Part shown: positions 17,419 to 25,225 of the stretch, in pieces
Position numbering within the stretch: the stretch's first letter is position 1
Layout: the number at the start of each line of letters is the position of its first letter
Origin: an uncultured bacterium
GTDB taxonomy: Bacteria > Verrucomicrobiota > Kiritimatiellia > CAIKKV01 > CAITUY01
DNA length: 41,416 nucleotides
NCBI GenBank assembly: GCA_903895695.1
Contig: CAITUY010000078.1
Coordinates: 1-41,416, forward strand
Reading direction: 5' to 3'
Notes under the pieces: model-generated
Told to the model about the DNA's origin: nothing
Database searches by the model: none
Seen by the model: only the letters and a program-made list of their open reading frames with translations
Position numbers and translations under genes: made by a program

Positions 17419-18293
17419 GACTGCCTGCCTTCCGAGAAATCTTTGCCCTTCAGCCAGTCGAGTACCGTCGTCGCGCCTTGCACGGCCTCTCTGGACATCC
17501 ACTTCATGAAGAGAGCGACAATGGTGGGGTCGAGGTTCTTTGTCAACTCTTCGAGCGGGATCCGCAGATCGCCAGGCGTCCATTGCATGGCGCCGGGCTT
17601 GGGCGTCACGTTGATCATCTGCCCGCTATCGGGGAGATGCAAATCGCCCGTGGTCTCCAGACGCTCCTGCTGAACATCGGAGAGCACGCGGCCTTCCAGT
17701 TCTCCATCACCGCCTTGAATCTCGTCGACGTCATCCTGCGTCAGCGGTACCACCTGGCAGCGGCAGCCCCAGTCCCAGGGCGGATAGTGCGTATCCCAGA
17801 ATGGCGAGTCGGCCGGCATCACGAGTTGGTCCAGCGCCGCGTGTTCCGGCCGCACCGCGTCATCCTCCATGGTCAGGTACTGCCAATACGGGAACACGTC
17901 GCGCTGGCGATCGAGCACGTCGTATTGCGCCGCCTGGTAGGCTTGGAAGGTCTCCTTGCGCAGGATCGTTTCCGCGCGCCGATCGGCGGCCGCCACCTGG
18001 TTGACCTGCGTCTCGTGATCCGCCGCGGGATCAACGAAGAACGGCAGCGCCTCGCTCACCACATCCTTCTTGACCGCGTTCCAGTCGGCGCCGGCCGGGA
18101 TCTCCGCGATCCGGTCGCGGATCCTCTGCAGCGTGTTCGCATCGTTGATGCCGGTGACTGTGAACGCCCGGGCCTTCAACTGGGGACTCAGTTTGTCGAA
18201 TGTCGAGCGCACCAGGGCGGATTTGCCAGCCACGAACGCGATCGCCTCTTCATGCGGCACCGGCTTCAATAACAGTTTCTCGCTCATCATCAA
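17415..18293 (-). CDS. phage head morphogenesis protein, Mu gpF-like
   Basis: This 292-residue protein contains the Mu F domain signature at about residues 145-190: RPEHAALDQLVMPADSPFW followed by PPWDWGCRCQVVPL. The Gly-Cys-Arg-Cys motif is highly typical. The N-terminal region is helical. In Mu this minor head protein follows the portal directly, but here the portal lies 19 kb away on the opposite strand. ATG at 18293, GTGA-coupled to gpG. Confidence 0.88.
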   Translation of the reverse strand: MMMSEKLLLKPVPHEEAIAFVAGKSALVRSTFDKLSPQLKARAFTVTGINDANTLQRIRDRIAEIPAGADWNAVKKDVVSEALPFFVDPAADHETQVNQVAAADRRAETILRKETFQAYQAAQYDVLDRQRDVFPYWQYLTMEDDAVRPEHAALDQLVMPADSPFWDTHYPPWDWGCRCQVVPLTQDDVDEIQGGDGELEGRVLSDVQQERLETTGDLHLPDSGQMINVTPKPGAMQWTPGDLRIPLEELTKNLDPTIVALFMKWMSREAVQGATTVLDWLKGKDFSEGRQS

Positions 18294-18309
18294 CTCCTCA
18301 AATCAACCC

Positions 18310-18362
18310 TGTAGGGGCTTCGCTTGCGAAGACCGCGGGCGTCGGCAAGCGACGCCCCTACA
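18310..18362. repeat. long imperfect palindrome (TGTAGGGGC ... GCCCCTACA)
   Basis: Arms at 18310-18327 and 18345-18362 pair over 18 bases with one mismatch (TGTAGGGGCTTCGCTTGC against GCAAGCGACGCCCCTACA) around a G+C-rich loop. It lies between the stop of the 165-residue gene and the gpF start. The GTAGGGGC-type palindrome resembles interspersed intergenic repeats of environmental bacterial genomes rather than a phage signal; this is from memory. Confidence 0.7.
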
Positions 18363-18855
18363 AATCGACTCTCCTATAAACACGCTGGTACGTGTTGAGC
18401 CGTTTCTTGTCATCCCAGAACTCCGTGTTCTCGGCGCAACGGCGGACGTGGTTGAACCAGGAGTCCAGGTTGATCAGGTGCGTGTTGGGCGCGATCCGGA
18501 CGATCTCAACGAAGCCGGCCTCACCCAACCGCATCAGGGTATTGTACTGCCCGCCAAAGCCCAGCATGCGGACCAGCTTCGTCGTGATGCGCACCATGCG
18601 TTCCGTAAACGGCAGCAGTTTGAACGTGCCATCATCCTGCGGGATCCAGTAGGCCAGCGTCACATCCGGGACGGCCGAGGTGTTTTCCCTGGCGAACACG
18701 CCGGGCGCCACCTGGATCATCTTGGGCGCCGTGGCCCGACGTAGCCGCGTGGTGATCGGTTCCGACGCCCTGGCCGTCTGCTTCGCATCCATTCCCAAGT
18801 CGAGTTCCGTCCGCCGGGGATCGTCACTGGGAGCCGAAACGGTTGTCTTTGCCAT
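18358..18855 (-). CDS. conserved-looking phage protein of unknown function
   Basis: This 165-residue protein has a disordered first third (Pro/Arg/Asp/Thr) and an alpha/beta remainder with GFGGQYNTLMRLGEAGFVEI and DDKKRLNTYQRVYRRVDL. Its last bases overlap the right arm of the palindrome at 18310-18362. It lies between the glycosyltransferase and gpF genes, the place where Mu-like phages carry terminase and portal genes. It has no resemblance to either. Confidence 0.65.
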   Translation of the reverse strand: MAKTTVSAPSDDPRRTELDLGMDAKQTARASEPITTRLRRATAPKMIQVAPGVFARENTSAVPDVTLAYWIPQDDGTFKLLPFTERMVRITTKLVRMLGFGGQYNTLMRLGEAGFVEIVRIAPNTHLINLDSWFNHVRRCAENTEFWDDKKRLNTYQRVYRRVDL

Positions 18856-18993
18856 TTTTAGAAACCTCCTGCCTCTGTCATGCCCAAGAACTATCCGCAG
18901 ATTGATGCAAAATCCCGATCGGGCCGCCCGCGCGCCTCCGTACCCCGGAACAGCGCCTAGGGGAAACCAGAGGCCTTTCTGGGGAAATCGGGC

Positions 18994-20067
18994 TCACGCG
19001 ATCGCGTCCTCGTTCCGGGAGCAGAAGTACGCCCGAATATCGTCGCGGAGCTGCGGCTTCTCGCTCGTCAACTGCCAGAGCCCGGAGGAGTCGCGCTTGA
19101 GATCGGTGGCCGGATTGAACTGGTTTCGAACCAGGATCCGCCAGCGATCGCCGTAGCCGCGGTCCCGCATGGCGCCGTGCCAGTGGTGGCAAACGGTACC
19201 GAGGACATGGCCCACGTTGCGTTGCACGGTTTTGAGCGCATTCTGCTGCCAGTCGAGCAGCATGCGCGTATAGGCCGGATGGTACCCGGGTGAGAGGCTG
19301 AGTTCCATGAAGCCCATTAATCCAGTTGCGAAGTGGTAATCTCCGGAGCCGAGGATGGCGTAGTCGATGAGGCCGCCCAGTGCGTCGAGCGCATCCCGGC
19401 GCGCGGCCCAGGCGCCCCCGGGTGAGCCAGCCCAGCCCATGGCGGCCTTCGGCGCTGCCACGCCTGGCTCCGGATAGGCTTGCACACTGACGCCCGGCAC
19501 GCGGCGATATGCCGCCACGTCGGCCGCGGATCCCGCCGCCGTCTTGAAGGGGATGCCCTGCTTCCAGCCCTCAACGAATCCCAGGGACTGGCTCAGTGGG
19601 ACGCTGTCATACGACAACCCGACCACGTGGGAGAAGAGCTGCACGACCTGGTAATGCTGCAACTGGTGAAGCGTTTCCTGAGCCCAATCGGGCCGGACGA
19701 ACGAAAGGTCGGCATCGATCCACGCGACGTACTTGGCCTCGGGCGGCAGGCGCGCGATCGCCAGGTTGATGAGTTGCTCCTTGTACCAGAGCTCCTGATC
19801 GGTCCGGAACTGGATGTTGCGCGGATCGCTGCGGCTCGTGACTTCGAACGGGCGATCGCCGAAGGCGAGCTCGACCGTGTAGAGGATCACGCCCGACTGC
19901 TGCATGTGCCGGGCGAAGGCGCGATACAGTTCATACCGTCGCGCGTAACGCTGCTGGTTGACGATCGGCGTCACGACATATAGGCGATCGGGGAACGGCG
20001 TCAGGCCCGGCCTGGCCTGGTTGGAATGGTCGATGTGGGGAGAGGTCAGTCGGGTGTCGCGATACAT
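18994..20067 (-). CDS. GT-A fold glycosyltransferase
   Basis: This 357-residue protein has an N-terminal LYVVTPIVNQQRY strand-loop and, at about residues 113-123, YVAWIDADLSF, a DxD-type nucleotide-sugar/metal site. It also has a later GYHPAYTRMLLDWQQN region and a GTVCHHWHG segment. It is probably a family 2-like glycosyltransferase acting in the cytoplasm. The target could be phage DNA bases, a virion protein or host surface glycans. It sits inside the middle operon directly before head genes, with AAAGGA upstream of the ATG. About 138 bases without a gene separate it from the next ORF downstream. Confidence 0.7.
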   Translation of the reverse strand: MYRDTRLTSPHIDHSNQARPGLTPFPDRLYVVTPIVNQQRYARRYELYRAFARHMQQSGVILYTVELAFGDRPFEVTSRSDPRNIQFRTDQELWYKEQLINLAIARLPPEAKYVAWIDADLSFVRPDWAQETLHQLQHYQVVQLFSHVVGLSYDSVPLSQSLGFVEGWKQGIPFKTAAGSAADVAAYRRVPGVSVQAYPEPGVAAPKAAMGWAGSPGGAWAARRDALDALGGLIDYAILGSGDYHFATGLMGFMELSLSPGYHPAYTRMLLDWQQNALKTVQRNVGHVLGTVCHHWHGAMRDRGYGDRWRILVRNQFNPATDLKRDSSGLWQLTSEKPQLRDDIRAYFCSRNEDAIA

Positions 20068-20070
20068 ACG

Positions 20071-20439
20071 TCAGTCCTTTCGGTTTAGTGAACGATGAGA
20101 TGAGTCCGGGATCTGCAGCGGTAGATCTGGCTGCAGCGGTTGCGAGCGCTTCCATTCCAGCCAGCGCGTGGCTTCCTCCGTCGAACGCGCGCGGTACACG
20201 CCCTCGTGCTGACGGACCGGCCGGCGCTCGTCGACGGACACGAGCATCAGGAAACCGAGGTCGAGCAACTCCGTCGTGCGAGGACGAAGCGTCAGGATGT
20301 CGATGCCGGAGCGCTCGGAAAGTTCGCGCGTCGTGGCCGGTCCATGCAGGCGCCACGCTGCAAGCACCTGCAGCCGGCGCCCGGTCAGTTGCTCCTGCAG
20401 GGACTCCCATGTGATGTTGCGAAAATCGATGGCTATCAT
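20071..20439 (-). CDS. winged-helix DNA-binding protein
   Basis: This 122-residue protein has a winged-helix pattern at about residues 20-70: RRLQVLAAWRLHGPATTREL, SERSGIDILTLRPRTTELL and DLGFLMLVSVDERRP with a basic wing. The C-terminus is Pro-rich and likely disordered. It follows a 38-residue gene and precedes the glycosyltransferase by three bases. Its place at the early/late boundary makes it a candidate middle or late regulator (Mor/C-like role), although it is not a Mor-family sequence. Confidence 0.65.
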   Translation of the reverse strand: MIAIDFRNITWESLQEQLTGRRLQVLAAWRLHGPATTRELSERSGIDILTLRPRTTELLDLGFLMLVSVDERRPVRQHEGVYRARSTEEATRWLEWKRSQPLQPDLPLQIPDSSHRSLNRKD

Positions 20440-20446
20440 GGTCGCC

Positions 20447-20563
20447 TCAGTTAAGTGAGATGCGAAACGTGTTCAGCGAATCGATGACGGATCCGTCTTT
20501 GCGGATCCAGACGAAGAGGTGGAACCTCGCGCGCGGCAGGCCGCACAGGCGGAGAATGTGCAT
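20447..20563 (-). CDS. 38-residue small protein
   Basis: This short ORF begins MHILRLCGLPRARFHLF and ends TFRISLN. It exactly occupies the gap between the 166-residue gene (stop at 20572) and the winged-helix gene (start at 20439), with GAGGA upstream of the ATG. The sequence looks protein-like (FHLFVWIRKDGSVID). Function unknown. Confidence 0.5.
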   Translation of the reverse strand: MHILRLCGLPRARFHLFVWIRKDGSVIDSLNTFRISLN

Positions 20564-20571
20564 TCGCGTCC

Positions 20572-21072
20572 TCACTCGGCATGTCCTTTTGCCCGTCGCC
20601 GTTGCGCATTGCGCCGCAGGTCAAACACCAGGCCCCAGATCTGTTTCTCGCTTAGGTCGTCGAGGCCGGCGCCGTGGTAGCGGGTGCGCGCGATCGACGT
20701 AACATAAGCGATCCCATTTCCGATCACGTCCTCCGCCGCCTTACACTCCTCGCCCAACTTGTGGAGCGCCACGCGGCGTGGCTCGAGTTGGGCGCGATCC
20801 ATCTGCCGATCGGCCGCCGGTCCGTTGCCGATGATGCGCAGGAAGTGGGCCTTGATAAGCGCGTAGTCCTCATGCCGCGCCTCGCGCAGGCCGCCGCGCT
20901 CGCAGGCGATCTTGACCTGCTGGTGACGCCAGGTGTCGAAGCCCGCTTCCATCGCCTTGCGATAGGCCTGACGCGCGAGGAGCGCCAGCTCCTGGCGCTC
21001 CCGCGCACCGATCGGCGCCAGCGCGGCGCCGTCGATGCAGCGTTCGATGATGGTGGGATCGGGGGAGTTCAT
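20572..21072 (-). CDS. early-region protein, GemA-like position, unknown
   Basis: This 166-residue helical, basic protein contains QELALLARQAYRKAMEAGF and a C-terminal GLDDLSEKQIWGLVFDLRRN segment followed by a basic tail. The LSEKQ..LV.DL helix recalls the C-terminal helix of Mu GemA/gp16-type proteins (DUF1018), but the rest does not match, so no assignment is made. It lies downstream of Gam and a short gene, in the Mu semi-essential early region. Confidence 0.6.
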   Translation of the reverse strand: MNSPDPTIIERCIDGAALAPIGARERQELALLARQAYRKAMEAGFDTWRHQQVKIACERGGLREARHEDYALIKAHFLRIIGNGPAADRQMDRAQLEPRRVALHKLGEECKAAEDVIGNGIAYVTSIARTRYHGAGLDDLSEKQIWGLVFDLRRNAQRRRAKGHAE

Positions 21073-21098
21073 GGTTCTTGGTGCTTGGTTCTTGGTTA
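21072..21098. repeat. degenerate tandem repeat (unit near GGTTCTTGGTGCTT)
   Basis: ATGGTTCTTGGTGCTTGGTT and following bases form two to three imperfect copies of TTCTTGG/GCTTGG in the junction between two minus-strand genes. They overlap the ATG of the 166-residue gene on one side and the stop of the 67-residue gene on the other. Confidence 0.6.
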
Positions 21099-21299
21099 GA
21101 CCGCAATCAACCGTCCATCGGGTCGAACGTCGAACGATGTTCGCGGCGCCGGTGGAACGGCGCCCTCCAGCCTGCGGGCACGCAAGGCGCGCAGATCGGC
21201 GCGGACCAGCACAACGCGCATGGCGCGCTGCAGATCGTCCGCCGTGTACCGGCCGAGGATTCGCACCCCACTGTTCACCGTTGACTGTTGACTGTTCAC
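21096..21299 (-). CDS. 67-residue protein with repeat-derived N-terminus
   Basis: The GTG at 21299 overlaps the TGA of Gam (GTGA). The first ten residues (NSQQSTVNSG) are encoded by the short tandem repeat at 21270-21300, and the remaining VRILGRYTADDLQRAMRVVL and basic part is the likely original protein. A second in-frame GTG just after the repeat (VRILGR) could be the older start. Helical and basic; function unknown. Confidence 0.5.
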   Translation of the reverse strand: MNSQQSTVNSGVRILGRYTADDLQRAMRVVLVRADLRALRARRLEGAVPPAPRTSFDVRPDGRLIAV

Positions 21300-21300
21300 T
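21270..21300. repeat. degenerate heptamer repeat (CTGTTCACCGTTGACTGTTG)
   Basis: Imperfect 7-10-base units (CTGTTCACCGTTGACTGTTG, then ACTGTTCACT) span the Gam stop and the next start. Almost the same sequence occurs at 23385-23415, after the transposase stop, so this unit was used twice in the phage. Confidence 0.75.
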
Positions 21301-21832
21301 GGCTCACCACCGTTTCCGCCACCGCCTCGCGCTTCGGTTCCACGAAGAACACTTCGTCCTGCACGACCTTGACTCCCATCTTCTTGAACGTCTCGGGGCT
21401 GAGTTCGTTGCGCTGGGCAATGATGCCTTCCTTATCGACCTCCTCCTTGGTGCGGACGAAGATCTGCATGAGCTCGGCCTTGAGAACATCGAGCACGCGC
21501 GCCCAGGTCCAGCCCGAGAGTAGTTTCAACTTCGGCATCCCAACCCGGAACCCGATAGTGCCGTGCATCAGATCGATACTCTTGGTCTTGCCGAACTGTT
21601 CGGGGTAATCCTCCGCCCACGTCTGGACGTCCCGCATGAGGCCGTCGATCGCCTGGCCATAGGCCGTGATCTGCGGCTCGAACCGCGCCCGCACATCGGT
21701 GAGGTCGTGATCCATCTGGGCCATGAGTCCGTCCCGTGCGATCGTCGCCCGGGCGATCTTCTCCACGCAGGCTTCCACATCTTCCCGGGTCAGCAGCACG
21801 GCTGCGGCCGTCTTGATTCGCTTCGTTGTCAT
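21296..21832 (-). CDS. gam: host-nuclease inhibitor protein Gam
   Basis: This 178-residue protein matches Mu Gam in length and signature: a helical hairpin N-terminus with ARATIARDGLMAQMDHDLTD, and the conserved GTIGFRVGMPKLKLLSGWTW segment followed by a C-terminal KKMGVKVVQDEVFFVEPKRE region. Gam binds double-strand DNA ends as a dimer (Ku-like) and blocks RecBCD-type nucleases, protecting the transposing genome. Its ATG overlaps the stop of the preceding 50-residue gene (ATGA), and a DUF551 gene and the MuB-like gene lie upstream, as in other Mu-like early operons. Confidence 0.92.
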   Translation of the reverse strand: MTTKRIKTAAAVLLTREDVEACVEKIARATIARDGLMAQMDHDLTDVRARFEPQITAYGQAIDGLMRDVQTWAEDYPEQFGKTKSIDLMHGTIGFRVGMPKLKLLSGWTWARVLDVLKAELMQIFVRTKEEVDKEGIIAQRNELSPETFKKMGVKVVQDEVFFVEPKREAVAETVVSQ

Positions 21833-21981
21833 GCTTTCTCCTTCATCACGGCCGACACCGTCGGCCAGTAGTCACACACCATCCACGCCTGCAGGCAAGC
21901 CTTCATCCGCGCCCCGTCATGGCTTTCCGCTTCCACATACAGCGACGACCCGTCGCCAAACGTCACCCGGTACAGGTTCAT
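21829..21981 (-). CDS. 50-residue small early protein
   Basis: This short ORF begins MNLYRVTFGDGSSLYVEAE and ends TVSAVMKEKA. It is coupled on both sides by 4-base ATGA overlaps, with the DUF551 stop upstream and the Gam start downstream, which strongly supports it as real. It has a strand-loop-strand-helix pattern like small phage accessory proteins. Function unknown. Confidence 0.7.
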   Translation of the reverse strand: MNLYRVTFGDGSSLYVEAESHDGARMKACLQAWMVCDYWPTVSAVMKEKA

Positions 21982-22256
21982 TGGGGAGCCTCCGGAAGGT
22001 GCATCCAGTGGGACGTGTGATTCGTCATATCGATCTCTCCGGAGCTATCGGCGATCAACCATTCGCCCGCGCTCCGATACCCCACCCAAAACTCGTCGCG
22101 GCTGGCGCTCACGCACAGCACGTCGACATCGTCATCCGGGAACTCCGTTCGAGCATCGAGCCACCATCCCCTGGTTGTGATTCCGTTTTCCGGAAGGCGC
22201 GATTGATCGCGCCCGGCGGCGACAGCGCGCCGCCCTCCATTTGGCTTCGCGCTCAT
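21978..22256 (-). CDS. DUF551-containing early protein
   Basis: This 92-residue protein has a C-terminal domain with the DUF551 pattern: WWLDARTEFPDDDVDVLCVS, EFWVGYRSAGEWLIAD and finally TSHWMHLPEAPQ (family consensus THWMPLPEPP). The ATG at 22256 overlaps the TGA of the MuB-like gene (ATGA); an upstream in-frame start is less likely. DUF551 proteins are common in phage early regions and have no known activity. Confidence 0.75.
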   Translation of the reverse strand: MSAKPNGGRRAVAAGRDQSRLPENGITTRGWWLDARTEFPDDDVDVLCVSASRDEFWVGYRSAGEWLIADSSGEIDMTNHTSHWMHLPEAPQ

Positions 22257-23245
22257 TGGTTCCTCCTCGGGCAGAAGGTTCGGACGGCGGATTCGACGAG
22301 TTTTGCCGTACACTCTTCGTTGCGCTCATCCGCATTCATCCCGGCCAGGCTCACGGCATCGGCCAGGAGGCGCAGGTTGCCGTTCTGGCGCACGTCGGGA
22401 GTGATATCCTTGGCCACGGCCGCCAGGTCGCCGGTGACACCGGCGGCCGTCATGTACGCCACCACGTCGGCCGCGCGCAGGCCCTCGCGCCACTCCATGG
22501 CGATCGGCTTGATCGTGCGCCCCAGGATCTGCTGGGCCTCGGCGTAGGCATCCGTGCTGCCATGGATCAACCGGTTCCAGGACGTCGGGTAGACGCCCAG
22601 GATGAACCGGCAGCGGGTGTCATCCACCAGGCTCTTGATGAGCTTCAGGCCCAGCACTCCGGCCTTCTGGACATCATCCACCAGCAACGTGCACGGCGCG
22701 GCCTTGAGCAACTTCGTTACGTTCTGGAAGGTCTCGCGGCCGCTCGTGCGGATGATGCTGGCCCCGATCTTCTCCGCCAGGCCGCGCGCGATCTGCGGCA
22801 TGGATTCGTCCCAGCCCTCATTCGCGTAGACATAGGCGGACTCCCGCGGGTTCTGACGCTGGAGCTGCTTCATGACCCAGCTTTTGCCCACGCCGGTGGG
22901 TCCGATCAGGAACACGACGCGCCGATCGGTGGATTGCCCCTGCAGCATGTCATAGGCGGCCTCGCCATACTTCGCGATCGGCAACGCCTCGTAATACTCG
23001 CCGATCTCGCTCCCGCCATCGATCAGGGCCACCAGCGTATTAAGCGCTTTTTCCCATTTTCCTAAGGCCCGTCCGATTTCATCCCAGTTGCACGGGATCA
23101 ACCGCTCGCGCCAGGACTTCGTCGACCGCAGGTATTCCTGGTACCGGGCGACAAAGCGCACATCCGGCAACCCCAGCGTCTTCTGGTGCTGCTCGACCCG
23201 CGCGATGAGCGCCTTGACCCTCTGCTGCTGTTCTGTCATTGTCAT
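22253..23245 (-). CDS. MuB-like transposition AAA ATPase
   Basis: This 330-residue protein has a helical N-terminal DNA-binding region (QEYLRSTKSWRERLIP), Walker A GPTGVGKS at residues 115-122, Walker B LLVDD at about 187-191 and AAA C-terminal helices. The family (MuB/TniB) binds target DNA, delivers it to the transposase and confers target immunity. Mu B is 312 residues. It lies downstream of the transposase gene, separated by a 172-base gap that carries interspersed repeats. Start MTMTEQQQ at 23245; a second ATG two codons in is also possible. Confidence 0.88.
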   Translation of the reverse strand: MTMTEQQQRVKALIARVEQHQKTLGLPDVRFVARYQEYLRSTKSWRERLIPCNWDEIGRALGKWEKALNTLVALIDGGSEIGEYYEALPIAKYGEAAYDMLQGQSTDRRVVFLIGPTGVGKSWVMKQLQRQNPRESAYVYANEGWDESMPQIARGLAEKIGASIIRTSGRETFQNVTKLLKAAPCTLLVDDVQKAGVLGLKLIKSLVDDTRCRFILGVYPTSWNRLIHGSTDAYAEAQQILGRTIKPIAMEWREGLRAADVVAYMTAAGVTGDLAAVAKDITPDVRQNGNLRLLADAVSLAGMNADERNEECTAKLVESAVRTFCPRRNQ

Positions 23246-23417
23246 GTCTGCCTGTTTTCCTCACGGGCCGGGCGGTTCCAGCCGCGCCGGCCCACTTTCT
23301 TGTCCTCCGTAGCCTTGGCGTAGGAGGATCGTTTCAGCGGATCCGCCGCTTTGCCGGTTCCCGTGCCTTCGTGGGGCGCTTCAAACTGTTCACCGTTGAC
23401 TGTTCACCGTTCACTGG
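23246..23417. repeat. gap between the A and B genes with two repeat elements
   Basis: Positions 23303-23328 form an imperfect palindrome TCCTCC...GGAGGA (complement TCCTCCTACGCCAAGGCTAC), which on the minus strand would translate as SYAKATED. I recall this peptide as a frequent translation of intergenic repeats in environmental genomes. Positions 23385-23415 carry the CTGTTCACCGTTGACTGTTC heptamer repeat, nearly identical to 21270-21300. No gene of useful size is visible. Confidence 0.7.
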
Positions 23418-25178
23418 TTACGACGCCGCCAACTCCATCCGGCTCATGATCGCCGGCAGTTCCGCATCTTCCTTCGCCTCGGCCGCGGCGGCCGCCGCGA
23501 TGCCCAACTGCTTCGTGATCCCCTCGGGCGCGCTGATCTCGCTGATCGCCGCCAGGCGGTTCCCATCCAGCGACAGCGCCCGCAGCTCACGGCGCACGGC
23601 CAGGCGCGACAGCTTCTTCACCCGGATCGACTCGCCAACGCCATCGCTCCAGTTGATGCGCCAGATCCCGACCTCGTCCCGGATCATCTCCGCCGCGCTG
23701 TTCAGGCACGGAACGGAATCCGCCACCAGCGTCCCGGCCGGGTGATCCTCAAACGGCTCCGCCAATGTGATCGTCGCCTGCACCGGAGAGGCCATCGGGT
23801 CGAAGTGCACCCAGACTCGGGCGCGGTTGAATCCGATCAGGTCAGGGCAACTGAAATGGTACTTCCGCGAAAACCCGAGCGGGCTCTCGGCGCTAACGGC
23901 TACCATGCCGAAGCGGCGGACCGTAACCTGCACGCGCTCGCGCAAGGCCAGGTAGCCAAGGTCAAGCGAGTACGCGGGCCGGGGATGCTCAGCAATGGAG
24001 CGCTGGTAATCATCTTCGGCAGTCCAGTCCCCGTACTCCTTCGAGTGATGGATGTCGTGATTCTCGTATTGCACGGCCCACTCGATCGAGTTCATGGCGC
24101 CTTCGAGCGTGGGGAACACGCGGCGCGGATCGATGGAGCCGGCGCGGGCCTTCATCAAGAGATCGTTCTCGCGCTTCATCTCGCCCCGGTACCGGCCGAT
24201 CTGGCCCTGCGTGCGCATCGAGAGCGCCGTCCAGATCCGGCCGAACCAGGGCTCGATCACCTTCTGATGGGGGCGGCCTTTGGCGCTGATCATCGTGATG
24301 CCCGCCATGCGCAAGAACTCCAGCACGCGCCGGCTCTGCCACGAACCGCCCTCACTCACCATCTCGGCCGGGATGTAGCCGCACCCGCGGAAGGCGTGAT
24401 CGTAGAGCGCGCAGATATCCTCGGCCCGGTAGCTGTCGCGGTCGCGCATGGTGTAACTCCACGCCATGCAGCGATCGCCGCGCACGTCCAGCACGGCCAG
24501 GAGCTGGTACCGTCCCACGCGCACGCCATAGCGATCGCTGCAGGGGTCGCCGCCCCAGGGCCAAGGCACACACACGCAGAAGTTGACCGAGCCATCGTCA
24601 CCCACCCACCGCTCGCCCGCGTGGAGGCGCCGGGCCTCGCCGGTCTCCGCATCAACCGTCATGCGGATCGTGCCGGGCGCGTAGGCGCCGCCCAGTTGCA
24701 TCGTGCGCGGGTCACGGTAATCGGCCGTCAAGGCATCCGCCCCGCGCATGGCGCGGCGGATTGAGACGCTCAGGTTATGCTTGGAGCGGCCGCAGTTCAG
24801 GATCGCCCTGCGCTCCTGGGGCGTGAGCGGATTCGCGGGGTCATCCGTCCGGGCCGCGTAGCGCGCCGCGGCCGTCATGCTGCCACGGCCGCGCTCGCGG
24901 TTCGATTTCACGTACAGCATCCGCAGATAGTTCGCGGAGGCTTCGCTGAGCTGGATCCGGGGTTTGCGGCCGGATGACTTCCCGTTCATGAGACCGCGCG
25001 TACCGATCTCCTGGTAAAGCGGGATCCAGCGGTATTCGACCGACGCCCGGCTAACGCCCCACTGCGCAGTGAACGATGTCCAGTTGACGCGACCGTGCGA
25101 CTTCAACTCTTGTAGCGCGGCTGTCACAACGCGTTCCTTGAACTGCGCATCCTGCATCGCCTTGAGACTGCCTATCAT
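23418..25178 (-). CDS. MuA-like DDE transposase
   Basis: This 586-residue protein catalyses strand transfer of the phage ends. It has an N-terminal HTH-like region (about residues 30-52, FTAQWGVSRASVEYRWIP), the rve/DDE core (about 190-320) and a C-terminal beta barrel plus tail as in MuA/TniA. First catalytic Asp candidates are D195 in VGDDGSVNF or D231 in LAVLDVRGD, and the glutamate is E309 in PHQKVIEPWFGRIW. The position of the second Asp reads VSEGGSW, so Glu276 appears to replace it. The ATG at 25178 (GAGG upstream) is chosen over an upstream in-frame start lying inside a tandem repeat. It precedes the MuB-like gene and follows the ParB-like gene. Confidence 0.88.
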   Translation of the reverse strand: MIGSLKAMQDAQFKERVVTAALQELKSHGRVNWTSFTAQWGVSRASVEYRWIPLYQEIGTRGLMNGKSSGRKPRIQLSEASANYLRMLYVKSNRERGRGSMTAAARYAARTDDPANPLTPQERRAILNCGRSKHNLSVSIRRAMRGADALTADYRDPRTMQLGGAYAPGTIRMTVDAETGEARRLHAGERWVGDDGSVNFCVCVPWPWGGDPCSDRYGVRVGRYQLLAVLDVRGDRCMAWSYTMRDRDSYRAEDICALYDHAFRGCGYIPAEMVSEGGSWQSRRVLEFLRMAGITMISAKGRPHQKVIEPWFGRIWTALSMRTQGQIGRYRGEMKRENDLLMKARAGSIDPRRVFPTLEGAMNSIEWAVQYENHDIHHSKEYGDWTAEDDYQRSIAEHPRPAYSLDLGYLALRERVQVTVRRFGMVAVSAESPLGFSRKYHFSCPDLIGFNRARVWVHFDPMASPVQATITLAEPFEDHPAGTLVADSVPCLNSAAEMIRDEVGIWRINWSDGVGESIRVKKLSRLAVRRELRALSLDGNRLAAISEISAPEGITKQLGIAAAAAAEAKEDAELPAIMSRMELAAS

Positions 25179-25186
25179 CTTGACCT

Positions 25187-25225
25187 CATTGACCAATGAC
25201 CATTGACGAATGACCAATGACGATT
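25187..25225. repeat. degenerate heptamer repeat (CATTGACCAATGAC)
   Basis: Five imperfect copies of an ATTGACC/AATGACC unit sit between the ParB-like stop (25225) and the transposase start (25178). It is the same class of degenerate short repeat as in other gaps, but with a distinct unit. Confidence 0.7.

Noticed and set aside
21270..25225. Short tandem repeats considered as CRISPR or phage origin iterons
   Set aside because: Units are 7-13 bases, degenerate, contiguous without spacers, and differ between tracts; no cas genes and no replication initiator are nearby.
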